The position numbers and the translations under genes were made by a program. Of a stretch of 50,757 bases of DNA, positions 35,320-43,884 are shown piece by piece (within the stretch, counting starts at the first letter, position 1; each line of letters opens with the position of its first letter). Source of the stretch: UBA11957 sp963603285 (GTDB lineage: Bacteria; Bacillota; Clostridia; Lachnospirales; Lachnospiraceae); assembly GCA_963603285.1 (NCBI GenBank), contig CAVCMG010000020.1:1-50757 (forward strand). Direction: 5' to 3'. The notes beneath the pieces are model-generated. The model did no database searches and was not told the DNA's origin. It was given only the letters and a program-made list of their open reading frames with translations.

Positions 35320-35943
35320 CTATTTCTCCTCCACCACATCTACTTTGTCCCGTCCAAAGGTATAGCCGATATCCACGCAAACCGCTGCGGATATGGAAAA
35401 TGCAATCGAATAGAACAATGCGGACATGTCATGCAATACGCCCATTCCGATAATAAAGATCACAGCATCTGACAGAAACATCGGCAGCATGACGTTCAGT
35501 CTCTGAACATGGGATTTCACCACACGTACAACCGCTGTAGAGCCGCCCACGCTGCCTCCGGCACGCATGATCAGGCCGCAGGCTAGACCGTTTAATGCAC
35601 CTCCCACAACTATTATGGCCATCTTTGCATACCCTGTCAGCACCGGCGCATACGGAACCATCAGATTCATCAGTACAGCCGATGAGGCCAGTACAAAGAC
35701 GGTATAAATCAGTACTTTTTTTCCAAAGCGTCGCACACAGATGATGATAATGGGAATATTGATCAGCACATTCACTGTTCCCACCGGAAAATGCAATAAC
35801 TTATACAGAATCTCCGCAATCCCCAGCGTGCTGCCCGGCACGATATTGATATTGGCAATGATTGAAGAGGATACGGCATACATTACACTGGCAGCTAAGA
35901 GAAGCAGCATTTCATTTCGCTGCGTTTTTTTCTCTGATGACAT
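35320..35943 (-). CDS. YitT-family membrane protein without DUF2179
   Basis: The 207-residue protein has five or six helices and the family motifs INIVPGSTLGIAEILYKLLHFPVGTVNVLINIPI and GGALNGLACGLIMRAGGSVGGST. It ends about where the cytoplasmic DUF2179 domain of standard YitT proteins would begin, so it is a short form. AAGGAGG precedes ATG 35943. A longer YitT protein lies at 38576 in the same cluster. The substrate is unknown; presence in both operons hints at transport of a pathway intermediate. Confidence 0.82.
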   Translation of the reverse strand: MSSEKKTQRNEMLLLLAASVMYAVSSSIIANINIVPGSTLGIAEILYKLLHFPVGTVNVLINIPIIIICVRRFGKKVLIYTVFVLASSAVLMNLMVPYAPVLTGYAKMAIIVVGGALNGLACGLIMRAGGSVGGSTAVVRVVKSHVQRLNVMLPMFLSDAVIFIIGMGVLHDMSALFYSIAFSISAAVCVDIGYTFGRDKVDVVEEK

Positions 35944-36360
35944 GGCAGCCTCCTTTTTCTCCCCTTTTGGCAAAAAATGCCGCAAAACCACGAGTGAAGA
36001 TGATTTTACGACATTTTTTGTTTAACATATTGTTGGAAAGGGGTTTATCTATTAACACAGACGCAAGCATCTGTACTAATCAAACATTGTGTTCCGGATA
36101 CTGTGGGTGGTTACGCTCCCGCAGTATCCGTCTTCCTATATCATGGAGTGCTTCATGCAAAACATTCTGCCACTGGCAGCTACTTTTGCATCGTTGAGTA
36201 TAAAAAGCATCTGTGGCAGGCAGCTGCTTTTCATCATTGGTTAATACGGCCGGCCTTATCCTTATCCTCACCGGCTTATATCATGGAGTTTTTGTCCTGC
36301 GGCTTACTGTATGGACAGCAGTAAGCCACAGCACCTATTCATTCACAGTACGTTGTAATT
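35944..36360. other. Hairpin-rich intergenic region
   Basis: This 417-base gap between yitT and ridA holds at least four stems. They are CGGATACTGTGGG/CCCGCAGTATCCG (36095-36130), ATGCAAAA/TTTTGCAT (36155-36191), AAAAGCA/TGCTTTT (36203-36231), and CTGCGGCTTACTG/CAGTAAGCCACAG (36297-36331). No stem is followed by a good T-tract. The phrase TATATCATGGAGT occurs twice (about 36138 and 36278). It could be a structured RNA or a degenerate palindromic element. Confidence 0.55.
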
Positions 36361-36738
36361 TTAATCACCAAAAGCGATCATGTCCGCTTCCAGCGGCACA
36401 TCCCCGGCAAGGGCGGCCACCTGCACGCAAGCTCTGGTCGGCTTGTAGTTACCAAAAAATTCTGCATACGCTTCGTTCATGGCCGCAAAGTCATTCCAGT
36501 CTTTTAAGTAGACATTGACTCTGGCAACGGTCTCTTTGCTTCCACCACCGGCTTCCACGATGCTGACCAGATTGCTTAAGACCAGCTTTGTGGCTTCTTT
36601 GACTTCATATACATAGGTTCCGTCTTTTGTCAGCGGAATCTGTCCGGATGTGATGATCATATTGCCGCATTTTCTTCCATGGCAATACGGCCCGAGGGCC
36701 GGGGAAGCCTGATTGCTTACTAATTCTTCGAGTTTCAT
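36361..36738 (-). CDS. RidA/YjgF-family enamine-imine deaminase
   Basis: The 125-residue protein has the RidA marks: IITSGQIPL, then ATKLVLSNLVSIVEAGGGS, VNVYLKDWNDFAAMNEAY, the substrate-binding Arg in TRACVQVAAL and the Glu in VPLEADMIA. RidA hydrolyses reactive enamines/imines such as 2-aminoacrylate to the 2-oxoacid. It lies 31 bases after mttB on the same strand, so it is probably co-transcribed and removes or hydrolyses an imine formed in the amine pathway. Confidence 0.92.
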   Translation of the reverse strand: MKLEELVSNQASPALGPYCHGRKCGNMIITSGQIPLTKDGTYVYEVKEATKLVLSNLVSIVEAGGGSKETVARVNVYLKDWNDFAAMNEAYAEFFGNYKPTRACVQVAALAGDVPLEADMIAFGD

Positions 36739-36769
36739 ATGTACTACCTCCTCATAAAGGTTACATGTC

Positions 36770-38200
36770 TTATTTTTTGTGAGCTTCTACATACTCGTCG
36801 ATGGCTTTGGCTACTTCTTTGTCCAGAAGGGTTTCCGGAGCTTCAGCCAGACGGCGCTTCCACTCAGCGTTTGCTTTTTTCAGAACATAGGTATAGTCCT
36901 CACCGATGGCTTCGATATCTCTGTTCCAGTCGGTGTACTTCGGATACCATGCATCGTGCATCAGATCGATGGTATCTTCCTCGCAGAGGAAGTTTCCGCC
37001 ACTTCCCACGTCACAGATAGTTTCTACAGCGGCTGCTTCTTCGGATACGTCGATACCCTCTTTGATGTACAGCAGACGGCTGGTAATCTCCTCATCGATG
37101 ATGGTCTTCTCATAGGAAGTTGTCATCAGGGAATCCAGTGTGCCGATTTCGCCCAGATGGTAGTCACCACCGGACAGGATGTTGCACATCGTACCCTCGT
37201 ATGCCTCGATACCGCACTGGATATCCGGCAGGGAGCTTTCTGTGGTGTACGGCTCTGTACGCACAGGCATATGGTAGAACTGCTTGCCCATCTCGATGGA
37301 ACCGATCTGTAAGCCGACACGTCCCGGAGAACCACAGCAGTATTTTGCACCTTTCATATTGGCCGGACATGCGGCTACACCGTATCCGACCGGATTGCCC
37401 GGATTGATCAGCTGGGTCAGAACCATACCGGCCAGCTGCTCGGCATTCTGCATAACGATCGTTGCAAAGATCTGAATCGGGCCGGTAACACCTGTCGTAG
37501 TAGCAGAACCCAGTGTTACGATCTGTCCTCTTTCAGCCAGGGCTACGATCGAATCAGCAACCTCGCGGCTGTAGGCCATCGGGCTTAAGGACGGGCAGGA
37601 ACCCGGAGCAAACCAGTGCTTTCCGCCTTTTTCCAGTTTCTCGCCGGTAACGATCTCCATCATGTCCATGGCCTGATGCATCTGGTCATAGTCAAACAGA
37701 CGGGTATAGATCGGCTTGTCTGTGTGATTTAAGACCATACGCATAACTTCCAGATGTCTGTTTTCTACCGGAATATCGTTGGCCTCTACACCATTGTTTG
37801 TGTTGATCTTGATCACATCGCTGGCCTGATAGATCTTGGTCAGCTCTGTGCAGGACTGTAAGGTACCGGATTCCAGACCTCTGTCCAGGGTGCGGATATT
37901 GATCGGGCCGATCGGTGTACAGGTACAGTATTCTCCACTTCCCAGATCCACACTCTTTTTCGGATCGATGGCTTCGAAAACGAAATGGGACGGGATCGTG
38001 TCCAGAGCTGCCTGAATCTGCTGCTCCGTCATGTAAATCTGGCTTCCGTCTACTTTAAATCCATGTTCTTTAAATACTTTCAGTGCACGTTCATTGTTGA
38101 TGTTAATACCGTTTTTCTTTAACAGGTCGCAGGAATATTCATGGACTCTGGCCATATCTTCCGGCGTGAACATGCTGAGTTTGATACCTCTCATCTCCAT
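36770..38200 (-). CDS. MttB-family (non-pyrrolysine) quaternary-amine methyltransferase
   Basis: A 476-residue protein of the trimethylamine methyltransferase superfamily. Marks are CTCTPIGPINIRTLDRG, GKHWFAPGSCPSLSPMAYSREVADSIVALAERG, the GSATTTGVTGPI loop, and CGSPGRVGLQIGSIEMGKQFYHMPVRTEP. The frame is full length with no internal amber codon, so it belongs with MtgB/MtpB/MtcB-type enzymes. These move a methyl group from compounds such as glycine betaine, proline betaine or carnitine to a corrinoid protein. No corrinoid-protein gene is in the window. The substrate is not decided by sequence. AAAGGAA lies upstream of the start. Confidence 0.88.
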   Translation of the reverse strand: MEMRGIKLSMFTPEDMARVHEYSCDLLKKNGININNERALKVFKEHGFKVDGSQIYMTEQQIQAALDTIPSHFVFEAIDPKKSVDLGSGEYCTCTPIGPINIRTLDRGLESGTLQSCTELTKIYQASDVIKINTNNGVEANDIPVENRHLEVMRMVLNHTDKPIYTRLFDYDQMHQAMDMMEIVTGEKLEKGGKHWFAPGSCPSLSPMAYSREVADSIVALAERGQIVTLGSATTTGVTGPIQIFATIVMQNAEQLAGMVLTQLINPGNPVGYGVAACPANMKGAKYCCGSPGRVGLQIGSIEMGKQFYHMPVRTEPYTTESSLPDIQCGIEAYEGTMCNILSGGDYHLGEIGTLDSLMTTSYEKTIIDEEITSRLLYIKEGIDVSEEAAAVETICDVGSGGNFLCEEDTIDLMHDAWYPKYTDWNRDIEAIGEDYTYVLKKANAEWKRRLAEAPETLLDKEVAKAIDEYVEAHKK

Positions 38201-38240
38201 ACTGGCAAATTCCTTTCTTTATCTTTTCATTATTTGTATT

Positions 38241-38255
38241 TGCGTTTCATTTTTT
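38241..38255 (-). promoter_or_regulatory. Shared 15-base motif, copy upstream of mttB
   Basis: TGCGTTTCATTTTTT (minus AAAAAATGAAACGCA) matches the other two copies at 14 of 15 bases, 41 bases before mttB. Confidence 0.6.
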
Positions 38256-38391
38256 ACAAGTTTATTATGTCTCTTTTTTCACTTTTTTAATATACACTTG
38301 TAGACAGCAAATACAATTTTAAAGACACCTATAGTAAAATGTAGCCTTTTTAAACTATGCACTTTTACCAAATCAGCATTTTAACGAGTTT

Positions 38392-38426
38392 ATAATATAA
38401 CTATTACGCCAACAAATACAATTCCA
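38392..38426. promoter_or_regulatory. Shared 35-base block, mttB copy
   Basis: ATAAT-AT-AACTATTACG and then AAATACAATTCCA repeat the block at 30330-30364. A further exact AAATACAATTTTA lies at 38309-38321. Confidence 0.5.
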
Positions 38427-38518
38427 GGGCAAGTCTGTTCTGGCTGCATGTTCCATCTGTTCTTCACTGAAATACATAAAAATGATCCACCGCAGTATTT
38501 TCATATGTACGGCAACCA

Positions 38519-38557
38519 AAAAGGAAAGTCACCTTTTCTATCAAATGCTTTCCTTTT
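38519..38557 (-). terminator. Terminator of the kor-acd-yitT operon
   Basis: On the minus strand AAAAGGAAAG pairs with CTTTCCTTTT over 10 bp and is followed by TTTGG. Confidence 0.7.
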
Positions 38558-38575
38558 ATGTCCTATATTCTTTTT

Positions 38576-39403
38576 CTATTTCAGTCCCTTATACAGATCT
38601 CCGTAGGTATAGTCCGCTTCATAGGAAGTACAGGAGGCCTCCCCGTCCAGCGTCTGTGCGAGATGCTGGATCTTGCTGACGTCACCCTTACGGCAGAGCG
38701 TAATGACACTGTCCTCATCCGAATGCAGCACTTTTGCCAGTTTCTGCTCTTTGATCTGTGCCAGAAGTGCGGTATTATCTGCCGTATGGATAATCGACAG
38801 GCTCTGTTTCTTAAAGCCATACATCGTCACATTGATCACGACGACGCAAACGTACAGATCGATCAGAGAATACAGTAACAGATCCCAGTCCCGCAAAACA
38901 AAGGAACCTGCCATAATGATGATAAAATCACCCACCATCAGGATATCGCCCATTGGCACATGGGGATATTTTTTTGAAATCAGACGGCCAACCAGTGTCG
39001 TTCCGCCGGTTGTCCCACCGCCGTCCAAGATCAGTCCCAGACCAACGCCCATGATCACACCGCCAAAAATGGAAGCCAGCATCACATCGTTCGTAAACGG
39101 CTGTATAAAAGCCAGCTTATCCATCAGGACGGAGGTCAGAAACACCGTCAGACCCGTATAGATCAGCAGTCTCTTGCCCAGAACGATTGTACCGATGATC
39201 ACCAGCGGCACGTTGATGATAAAATTCAACTGTCCAATGGGGAAGCCCAGAACAGCCTTGATCACAACACCGATGCCGGTGATCGAACCCGGTATGATAT
39301 GTACCGGGTCGATAAACCACACGACAGAAAGTGCATAAAGGACAGAGCCGATCACGATCTTTGCAATAGCGATCGCATCGTTTCTCCATGGTTTATTCTG
39401 CAT
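38576..39403 (-). CDS. YitT-family membrane protein with DUF2179 domain
   Basis: A 275-residue protein. Residues about 10-195 form five or six helices with PVHIIPGSITGIGVVIKAVLGFPIGQLNFIINVPL and the glycine loop GLILDGGGTTGGTTLVGRL. Residues about 205-275 are the soluble DUF2179 domain (SLSIIHTADN...). GGAGAAAG precedes ATG 39403, 18 bases after the acyl-CoA synthetase stop, so it closes the operon. YitT function is unsettled; here it may export an acid end product or import the oxoacid precursor. Confidence 0.85.
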   Translation of the reverse strand: MQNKPWRNDAIAIAKIVIGSVLYALSVVWFIDPVHIIPGSITGIGVVIKAVLGFPIGQLNFIINVPLVIIGTIVLGKRLLIYTGLTVFLTSVLMDKLAFIQPFTNDVMLASIFGGVIMGVGLGLILDGGGTTGGTTLVGRLISKKYPHVPMGDILMVGDFIIIMAGSFVLRDWDLLLYSLIDLYVCVVVINVTMYGFKKQSLSIIHTADNTALLAQIKEQKLAKVLHSDEDSVITLCRKGDVSKIQHLAQTLDGEASCTSYEADYTYGDLYKGLK

Positions 39404-39421
39404 ATTTTTCTTTCTCCATCC

Positions 39422-41503
39422 TTATTCCTCGTACTTGATCAGCAGAGCATCAGCGATGGACACGCCCTCTTCGGTAACAAATACCGGGTTGATATCCAGC
39501 TCCTTGATCTCGTCCTTACCCATGGCAGCCATCTGACTGATGGATACTAAAAGATCTGCCAGAGCATCCTTGTCATATACCGGCTTTCCTCTGTAGCCAT
39601 TCAGAAGCGGGAATGCCTTCAGATTTTCGATCATCTTCACGGCCTGCGTTTTGGACAGCGGAGCCGGAGCCAGCTGTACGTCTTTGAAAAGCTCTACGAA
39701 CACACCGCCCATACCGATCATGACGCTCGGGCCAAAGTTCTTATCGTTGCTGACACCGATGATCATCTCTGCACCAGTCTTTAACATCGGTTTTAACAGA
39801 ACGCCCAGCAGCTTTGCCTGCGGTGCATTCTTTCTGCAGTTATCCATGACGGTATCAAAAGCAGCTTCCAGCTCTTTCTCATCTTTGATATTCAGCATAA
39901 CACCGCCCACATCGGACTTGTGCTGGATATCCTCGGAGTGGATCTTTACAGACAGCGGATAGCCCAGTGTCTTAGCGGCTTCCACGGCTTCTTCCTTCGT
40001 TGCAGCCACAGCCTGCGGCGGTATCTGCACGCCATGCTCTTTCAGATAACAGAGACTGTCGTACTCGCTTAAGCCTTTAGCCCCTGTATGTGCAGCTTCC
40101 GGCAGTGCGATCGTACCATCCTCGTATTCGAATGTTGCAAAGTCGAGAATTTTTCTCAGGCCATCGACACCATACACACCGGTCGGCATCAGCGGTGCAC
40201 CTGCTTTGCGCAGTCTGTCCGCACTGTCCTTGTCACGGGTATGTTCAATATACGGAATCCAGATCAGCGGCTTGACATCCGGATCCTTTCGGGCTTCCTC
40301 CACGGCCTCTACCATATGGGTGATCGTATCGTCCCATACCTGCGGCGTGATTGTATACGCCACGCAGATACAGTCTACATTTTCATCTTTGGAAATCGCC
40401 TTGATGGCATCTACCATAACCGGCGTATTGTAACCGATACCTGCGGTCATATCAAACGGATTATTGACCGAACCGTAATCCGGAACCAGAGACTGCAGAT
40501 ATGCCTTTGTCTCCGGCTTGTACTCTGCCAGTTCAATGCCGTAATCCTCGGTCAGATCCGCCATAACACCGGCTTCACCGCCGGATACGCACATGAAGAC
40601 GCAGCGTTTGCCCTTCGGCAGCTTAGCCAGCCAGGAAAAAGCGGTAGCCAGTCCCATCAGATCTTCCAGATCGTGTGCTTCGATGATACCGTAGCGTTTG
40701 AAGATCGCACGCAGCACCTTGTCCGCACCGGACAGGGAACCGGTATGGGAAGCAGCCAGCTCCTGGGACTTCTGGGAACGGCCGGTCTTTAAGATAACGA
40801 TCGGTTTCTTTTTCAGGGCCGCCTTGCGGAATGTCTCGATCAGCTGTGCCGGTTTGGTCACGCCCTCCATATAGGCGGCTACGACCTTTGTATCTTCGTC
40901 ATCAACAAGGAAATCCAGATAGTCCTCAACCTTTACATTGCAGGAGTTACCGGAAGAAATGACATGGGAAAATCCCATGGTACGGCTGTCCAGACCACCC
41001 AGTACGACCTGACCACTCTGGGACACCATACCGATATTGCCACGGCGGTCACGCTCTTCTACCAGGAATGCAAAGGCAAAGATACCATCGATAAAGTTGG
41101 CAAAACCGGCACAGTTTGGACCCATGATTGCAATACCAAGCTCATTGGCTTTGGCGATCAGTTCCTCCTGCAGGACTTTGCCTGCAGGACCAACTTCACT
41201 GTAACCGCTGGCGAAAACAACAGCTCCGCCAACATGCTTCTGTGCACACTCCTCCAGAAGCGGAATCACCGTCTTCTGGGAGGTGCAGATAATGGCCAGA
41301 TCTACATCTGTCGGGCACTCTAAGATGGACTTATAGACTTTGTGTCCGAATAATTCTTCTTTTTTCGGATGGATCAGATACAGATTATCCAGATTTTTGG
41401 AAAATTTCAGATAATTTCTGGTCGTATCCCCGCCAAATCCCGGCTTGTCGTTTGCACCGATGATGGCAACGGTCTTTGGTTTTAATAATTTATCCAGTTT
41501 CAT
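39422..41503 (-). CDS. ADP-forming acyl-CoA synthetase (acetate-CoA ligase type), alpha-beta fusion
   Basis: A 693-residue fusion. The alpha part (residues 1 to about 450) has the CoA-binding domain (TVAIIGANDKPGFGG), ligase domains with IMGPNCAGFANF and SQSGQVV, and the phospho-His motif ASHTGSLSG. The beta part (about 480-690) is an ATP-grasp domain (YPLSVKIHSEDIQHKSDVGG, IGMGGVFVELFKD). It converts acyl-CoA plus ADP and phosphate to acid and ATP. ATG 41503 has GAGGT seven bases upstream; an ATG at 41524 overlaps the previous stop. Downstream of the oxidoreductase subunits it completes a 2-oxoacid to acid plus ATP route. Confidence 0.93.
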   Translation of the reverse strand: MKLDKLLKPKTVAIIGANDKPGFGGDTTRNYLKFSKNLDNLYLIHPKKEELFGHKVYKSILECPTDVDLAIICTSQKTVIPLLEECAQKHVGGAVVFASGYSEVGPAGKVLQEELIAKANELGIAIMGPNCAGFANFIDGIFAFAFLVEERDRRGNIGMVSQSGQVVLGGLDSRTMGFSHVISSGNSCNVKVEDYLDFLVDDEDTKVVAAYMEGVTKPAQLIETFRKAALKKKPIVILKTGRSQKSQELAASHTGSLSGADKVLRAIFKRYGIIEAHDLEDLMGLATAFSWLAKLPKGKRCVFMCVSGGEAGVMADLTEDYGIELAEYKPETKAYLQSLVPDYGSVNNPFDMTAGIGYNTPVMVDAIKAISKDENVDCICVAYTITPQVWDDTITHMVEAVEEARKDPDVKPLIWIPYIEHTRDKDSADRLRKAGAPLMPTGVYGVDGLRKILDFATFEYEDGTIALPEAAHTGAKGLSEYDSLCYLKEHGVQIPPQAVAATKEEAVEAAKTLGYPLSVKIHSEDIQHKSDVGGVMLNIKDEKELEAAFDTVMDNCRKNAPQAKLLGVLLKPMLKTGAEMIIGVSNDKNFGPSVMIGMGGVFVELFKDVQLAPAPLSKTQAVKMIENLKAFPLLNGYRGKPVYDKDALADLLVSISQMAAMGKDEIKELDINPVFVTEEGVSIADALLIKYEE

Positions 41504-41520
41504 CTTTTTACCTCGCATGA

Positions 41521-42045
41521 TCACATTTTTTCAGCACGCTCGTAGCCCAGCTTGAAGCATTTGACATTGCCCGGGCCTTTTTTCTCATAATATTTTTCCA
41601 GTGTTGTCTCAAATTCCTCGGCTTTCAGAAGCTCTGTCGCTTTAATCATGGCACCGAGCACTGCAATATTGGCACCGCGCGGATTTGCCTCGAGAGCGAT
41701 ACCCATAGCGTCCACACCGTATACATTGACATTGTCCGGGTAGGTTCTCTCACCGAACAGAGATTTGTTGATGATGACCGTACCACCGTCCTTTACACTG
41801 TCGATGTACTGGTCATATGTACCCTCTGTCATACAGCAGAGAATATCCAGCACCTGCGGATACGGTGTTCCGATATCTTCGTCGGATACAACAACACGGC
41901 AAAGGGCGCTGCCGCCACGCATCTCAGCGGAATATTCACTTGTCCAGCATACATTCTTACCATTGGCAGCTGCAATCTTCATTAAAATCTTTCCGGCAGT
42001 CAGTACACCCTGGCCACCAATACCAGCAAACATAATATCAGCCAT
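41521..42045 (-). CDS. 2-oxoacid:ferredoxin oxidoreductase gamma subunit
   Basis: The 174-residue protein has the gamma-subunit N-terminus IMFAGIGGQGVLTAGKIL and EYSAEMRGGSALCRVVVSD. The subunit joins the alpha and beta subunits of KorABCD/VorABCD-type enzymes. The start overlaps the beta stop by one base (TAATG), so translation is coupled. Confidence 0.9.
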   Translation of the reverse strand: MADIMFAGIGGQGVLTAGKILMKIAAANGKNVCWTSEYSAEMRGGSALCRVVVSDEDIGTPYPQVLDILCCMTEGTYDQYIDSVKDGGTVIINKSLFGERTYPDNVNVYGVDAMGIALEANPRGANIAVLGAMIKATELLKAEEFETTLEKYYEKKGPGNVKCFKLGYERAEKM

Positions 42046-42794
42046 TATAGAATGCCTCCTTTCTCGATATCCACGTATTCCTTCACTGGGAATACCTTTT
42101 CATTTTCTTCACGGATCTTCTTCATGGCGTCCACCGGAGACAGTTTCCAGTTGGTCGGACAGGGAGATAAAATCTCGATAATGGAGAAGCCTTTTTTCTC
42201 TTTCTGGTACTCAAAACCTTTTTTGATCATTTTCTTTGTGGCTTCGATATGCTTCGGATCATACAGCGCACCGCGGGCAGCGTATGCGATCGGATAATTC
42301 TTGATGATGTTTAAGAAGTCAAACGGCTCACCGGCGATATTAGCGTCACGACCGTTTTTACTGCTGACCGTCTTGTCCCCCACCAGTGTGGTTGCCAGGT
42401 TCATCTGTCCACCGGTCATACCGAAAATACCGTTGTTGACAACAATCATGGTGATCGGCACGTTTCTCTGTGCGGCGTAGCATGTCTCTGAGAAACCGAT
42501 AACGTAACAACATCCGTCACCGGCATGTACATAGACGTTGGAATCCGGACGTACTTTCTTGATGCCGGTAGCTACGGCAGCCACACGTCCGTGCGGTCCT
42601 GCGATACCGTCACAGTTTAAGGTATCGATGGACCAGTATGCACAGGCAATATCCACCACCTGTACTGTATCTTCAACGAGTCCCATCTCTTCACAGGATT
42701 CTGCGATCAGTCTCTGGATGATACCATGGCCACAGCCACCGCACCAGCCTACCTGCTGATTGATCATTTGCGGTTTAGTCTTAACGATTTCCAT
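42045..42794 (-). CDS. 2-oxoacid:ferredoxin oxidoreductase beta subunit (TPP-binding)
   Basis: The 249-residue protein has the cluster-type Cys motif WCGGCGHG, the TPP/Mg motif HAGDGCCYVIG followed by VVNNGIFGMTGGQ, and GPHGRVAAVATGIK. It holds thiamine pyrophosphate and carries out the decarboxylation step. ATG 42794 has GGAGG eight bases upstream and comes one base after the alpha stop. Sequence alone does not separate 2-oxoglutarate, 2-oxoisovalerate and related substrates. Confidence 0.92.
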   Translation of the reverse strand: MEIVKTKPQMINQQVGWCGGCGHGIIQRLIAESCEEMGLVEDTVQVVDIACAYWSIDTLNCDGIAGPHGRVAAVATGIKKVRPDSNVYVHAGDGCCYVIGFSETCYAAQRNVPITMIVVNNGIFGMTGGQMNLATTLVGDKTVSSKNGRDANIAGEPFDFLNIIKNYPIAYAARGALYDPKHIEATKKMIKKGFEYQKEKKGFSIIEILSPCPTNWKLSPVDAMKKIREENEKVFPVKEYVDIEKGGIL

Positions 42795-42795
42795 A

Positions 42796-43881
42796 TTAAT
42801 AAACCTCCAGTTCTTCTTCATTGCCGGCAAGAACACTCTTGCAATAGTCTACGATCTGCTGCGGTGTCGGTACATATTTGCTGGTCAGCAGGGAATATAC
42901 CGGCAGTTTATGTTTGGATGCCAGAAGCACATCCTGTGCCATCTGGGCGGAAAGGCTCATTTCTACAGTAGCCAGTGCCTTGCAGCTCTCCGGCAGTCTG
43001 GCGAATCCTTTTTCCGGGAACGGCCATACGGTGATCGGGCGGAGCAGTCCGAGCTTCACACCTGCGGCACGGGCCTCACGTACAGCGGATTTACATACAC
43101 GGGAGGAAATACCGATGGCTACCAGTACCATCTCAGCGTCCTCGATCTGGAATTCTTCCCATCTCTGCTCGTTGTCGTGCATCTCTTTGAATTTATTTCT
43201 GGTCATCTTGTCGTACTCGTCATACGGCATGGAACGGTCAAGGTTTGTCACTTTGACTTTCGGCTCATCCACAGCCTTGTGGCCTTTGATCGCCCAGTCA
43301 AATTTTGTATTGTCATGCTCTTTGGCTTCCGGAAGCACAACCTTTTCGATCATCTGGCTGATACCGCCATCGCTTAAAATAATGGAGATCGTTCTGTATT
43401 TCTCTGCCAGATCAAAGGCAAGATAGGTCAGGTCTGCACATTCCTGTACGGAAGCCGGTGCGAATACCAGCTGTCTGGAATCACCGTGACCGCTGCCTCT
43501 GGTTGCGATCCAGTAACCATCCTGGCCCTCTGTGATCTCACCGTCGCCAAGGCCGTAACGCTGTACATCCACAACAACGGCCGGTAACTGGTAGGAAGAC
43601 ATGTAGGACATTCCCTCCTGTTTCAGATCGTATCCCGGACCGGAGGAAGACGTCATAACTCTTTCTCCACAGGCTGCTGCACCCCACAGCATACTCATAC
43701 TGGCGATCTCGCTCTCGCCCTGGATGAATGTGCCGCCTCTGTCTGCCATATTGGCGGACATGTACTCAAGAATCTCACTCTGCGGTGTGATCGGATATCC
43801 GGCATAAAAACGGCATCCTGCACGTAAAGCGGATTCTGCGATAGCTTCATTACCTTTCATTAACGCAAAATTGTCTTTCAT
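42796..43881 (-). CDS. 2-oxoacid:ferredoxin oxidoreductase alpha subunit
   Basis: The 361-residue subunit has the YAGYPITPQSEILEYM motif of alpha subunits, TSSSGPGYDLKQEG, GDGEITEGQDGYW and a C-terminal domain II (LGLLRPITVWPFPEKGF). With beta it binds the oxoacid. The subunit set D-A-B-C and the following acyl-CoA synthetase resemble VorDABC-type systems that oxidise branched-chain 2-oxoacids in amino-acid fermenters. It comes 3 bases after the delta subunit. Confidence 0.92.
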   Translation of the reverse strand: MKDNFALMKGNEAIAESALRAGCRFYAGYPITPQSEILEYMSANMADRGGTFIQGESEIASMSMLWGAAACGERVMTSSSGPGYDLKQEGMSYMSSYQLPAVVVDVQRYGLGDGEITEGQDGYWIATRGSGHGDSRQLVFAPASVQECADLTYLAFDLAEKYRTISIILSDGGISQMIEKVVLPEAKEHDNTKFDWAIKGHKAVDEPKVKVTNLDRSMPYDEYDKMTRNKFKEMHDNEQRWEEFQIEDAEMVLVAIGISSRVCKSAVREARAAGVKLGLLRPITVWPFPEKGFARLPESCKALATVEMSLSAQMAQDVLLASKHKLPVYSLLTSKYVPTPQQIVDYCKSVLAGNEEELEVY

Positions 43882-43884
43882 TTC

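Larger units (their letters stand above)
38201..38575. other. Control region of mttB-ridA
   Basis: A 375-base AT-rich region without a gene. It has the 15-base motif at 38241-38255 with one change, AAATACAATTTTA at 38309-38321, and the 35-base block at 38392-38426 shared with the araC/gntP region. The yitT terminator is at 38519-38557. Confidence 0.6.

Noticed and set aside
36130..36350. Membrane-protein pseudogene between yitT and ridA
   Set aside because: Short hydrophobic readings exist in two frames, but they coincide with hairpins and match no family I can name.
36770..38200. Pyrrolysine (amber) codon in mttB
   Set aside because: The frame is complete without an internal TAG, so this is the non-pyrrolysine branch.
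42760..43377. Plus-strand 205-residue open frame over the alpha subunit
   Set aside because: It is antisense to a conserved enzyme and lacks a ribosome site.
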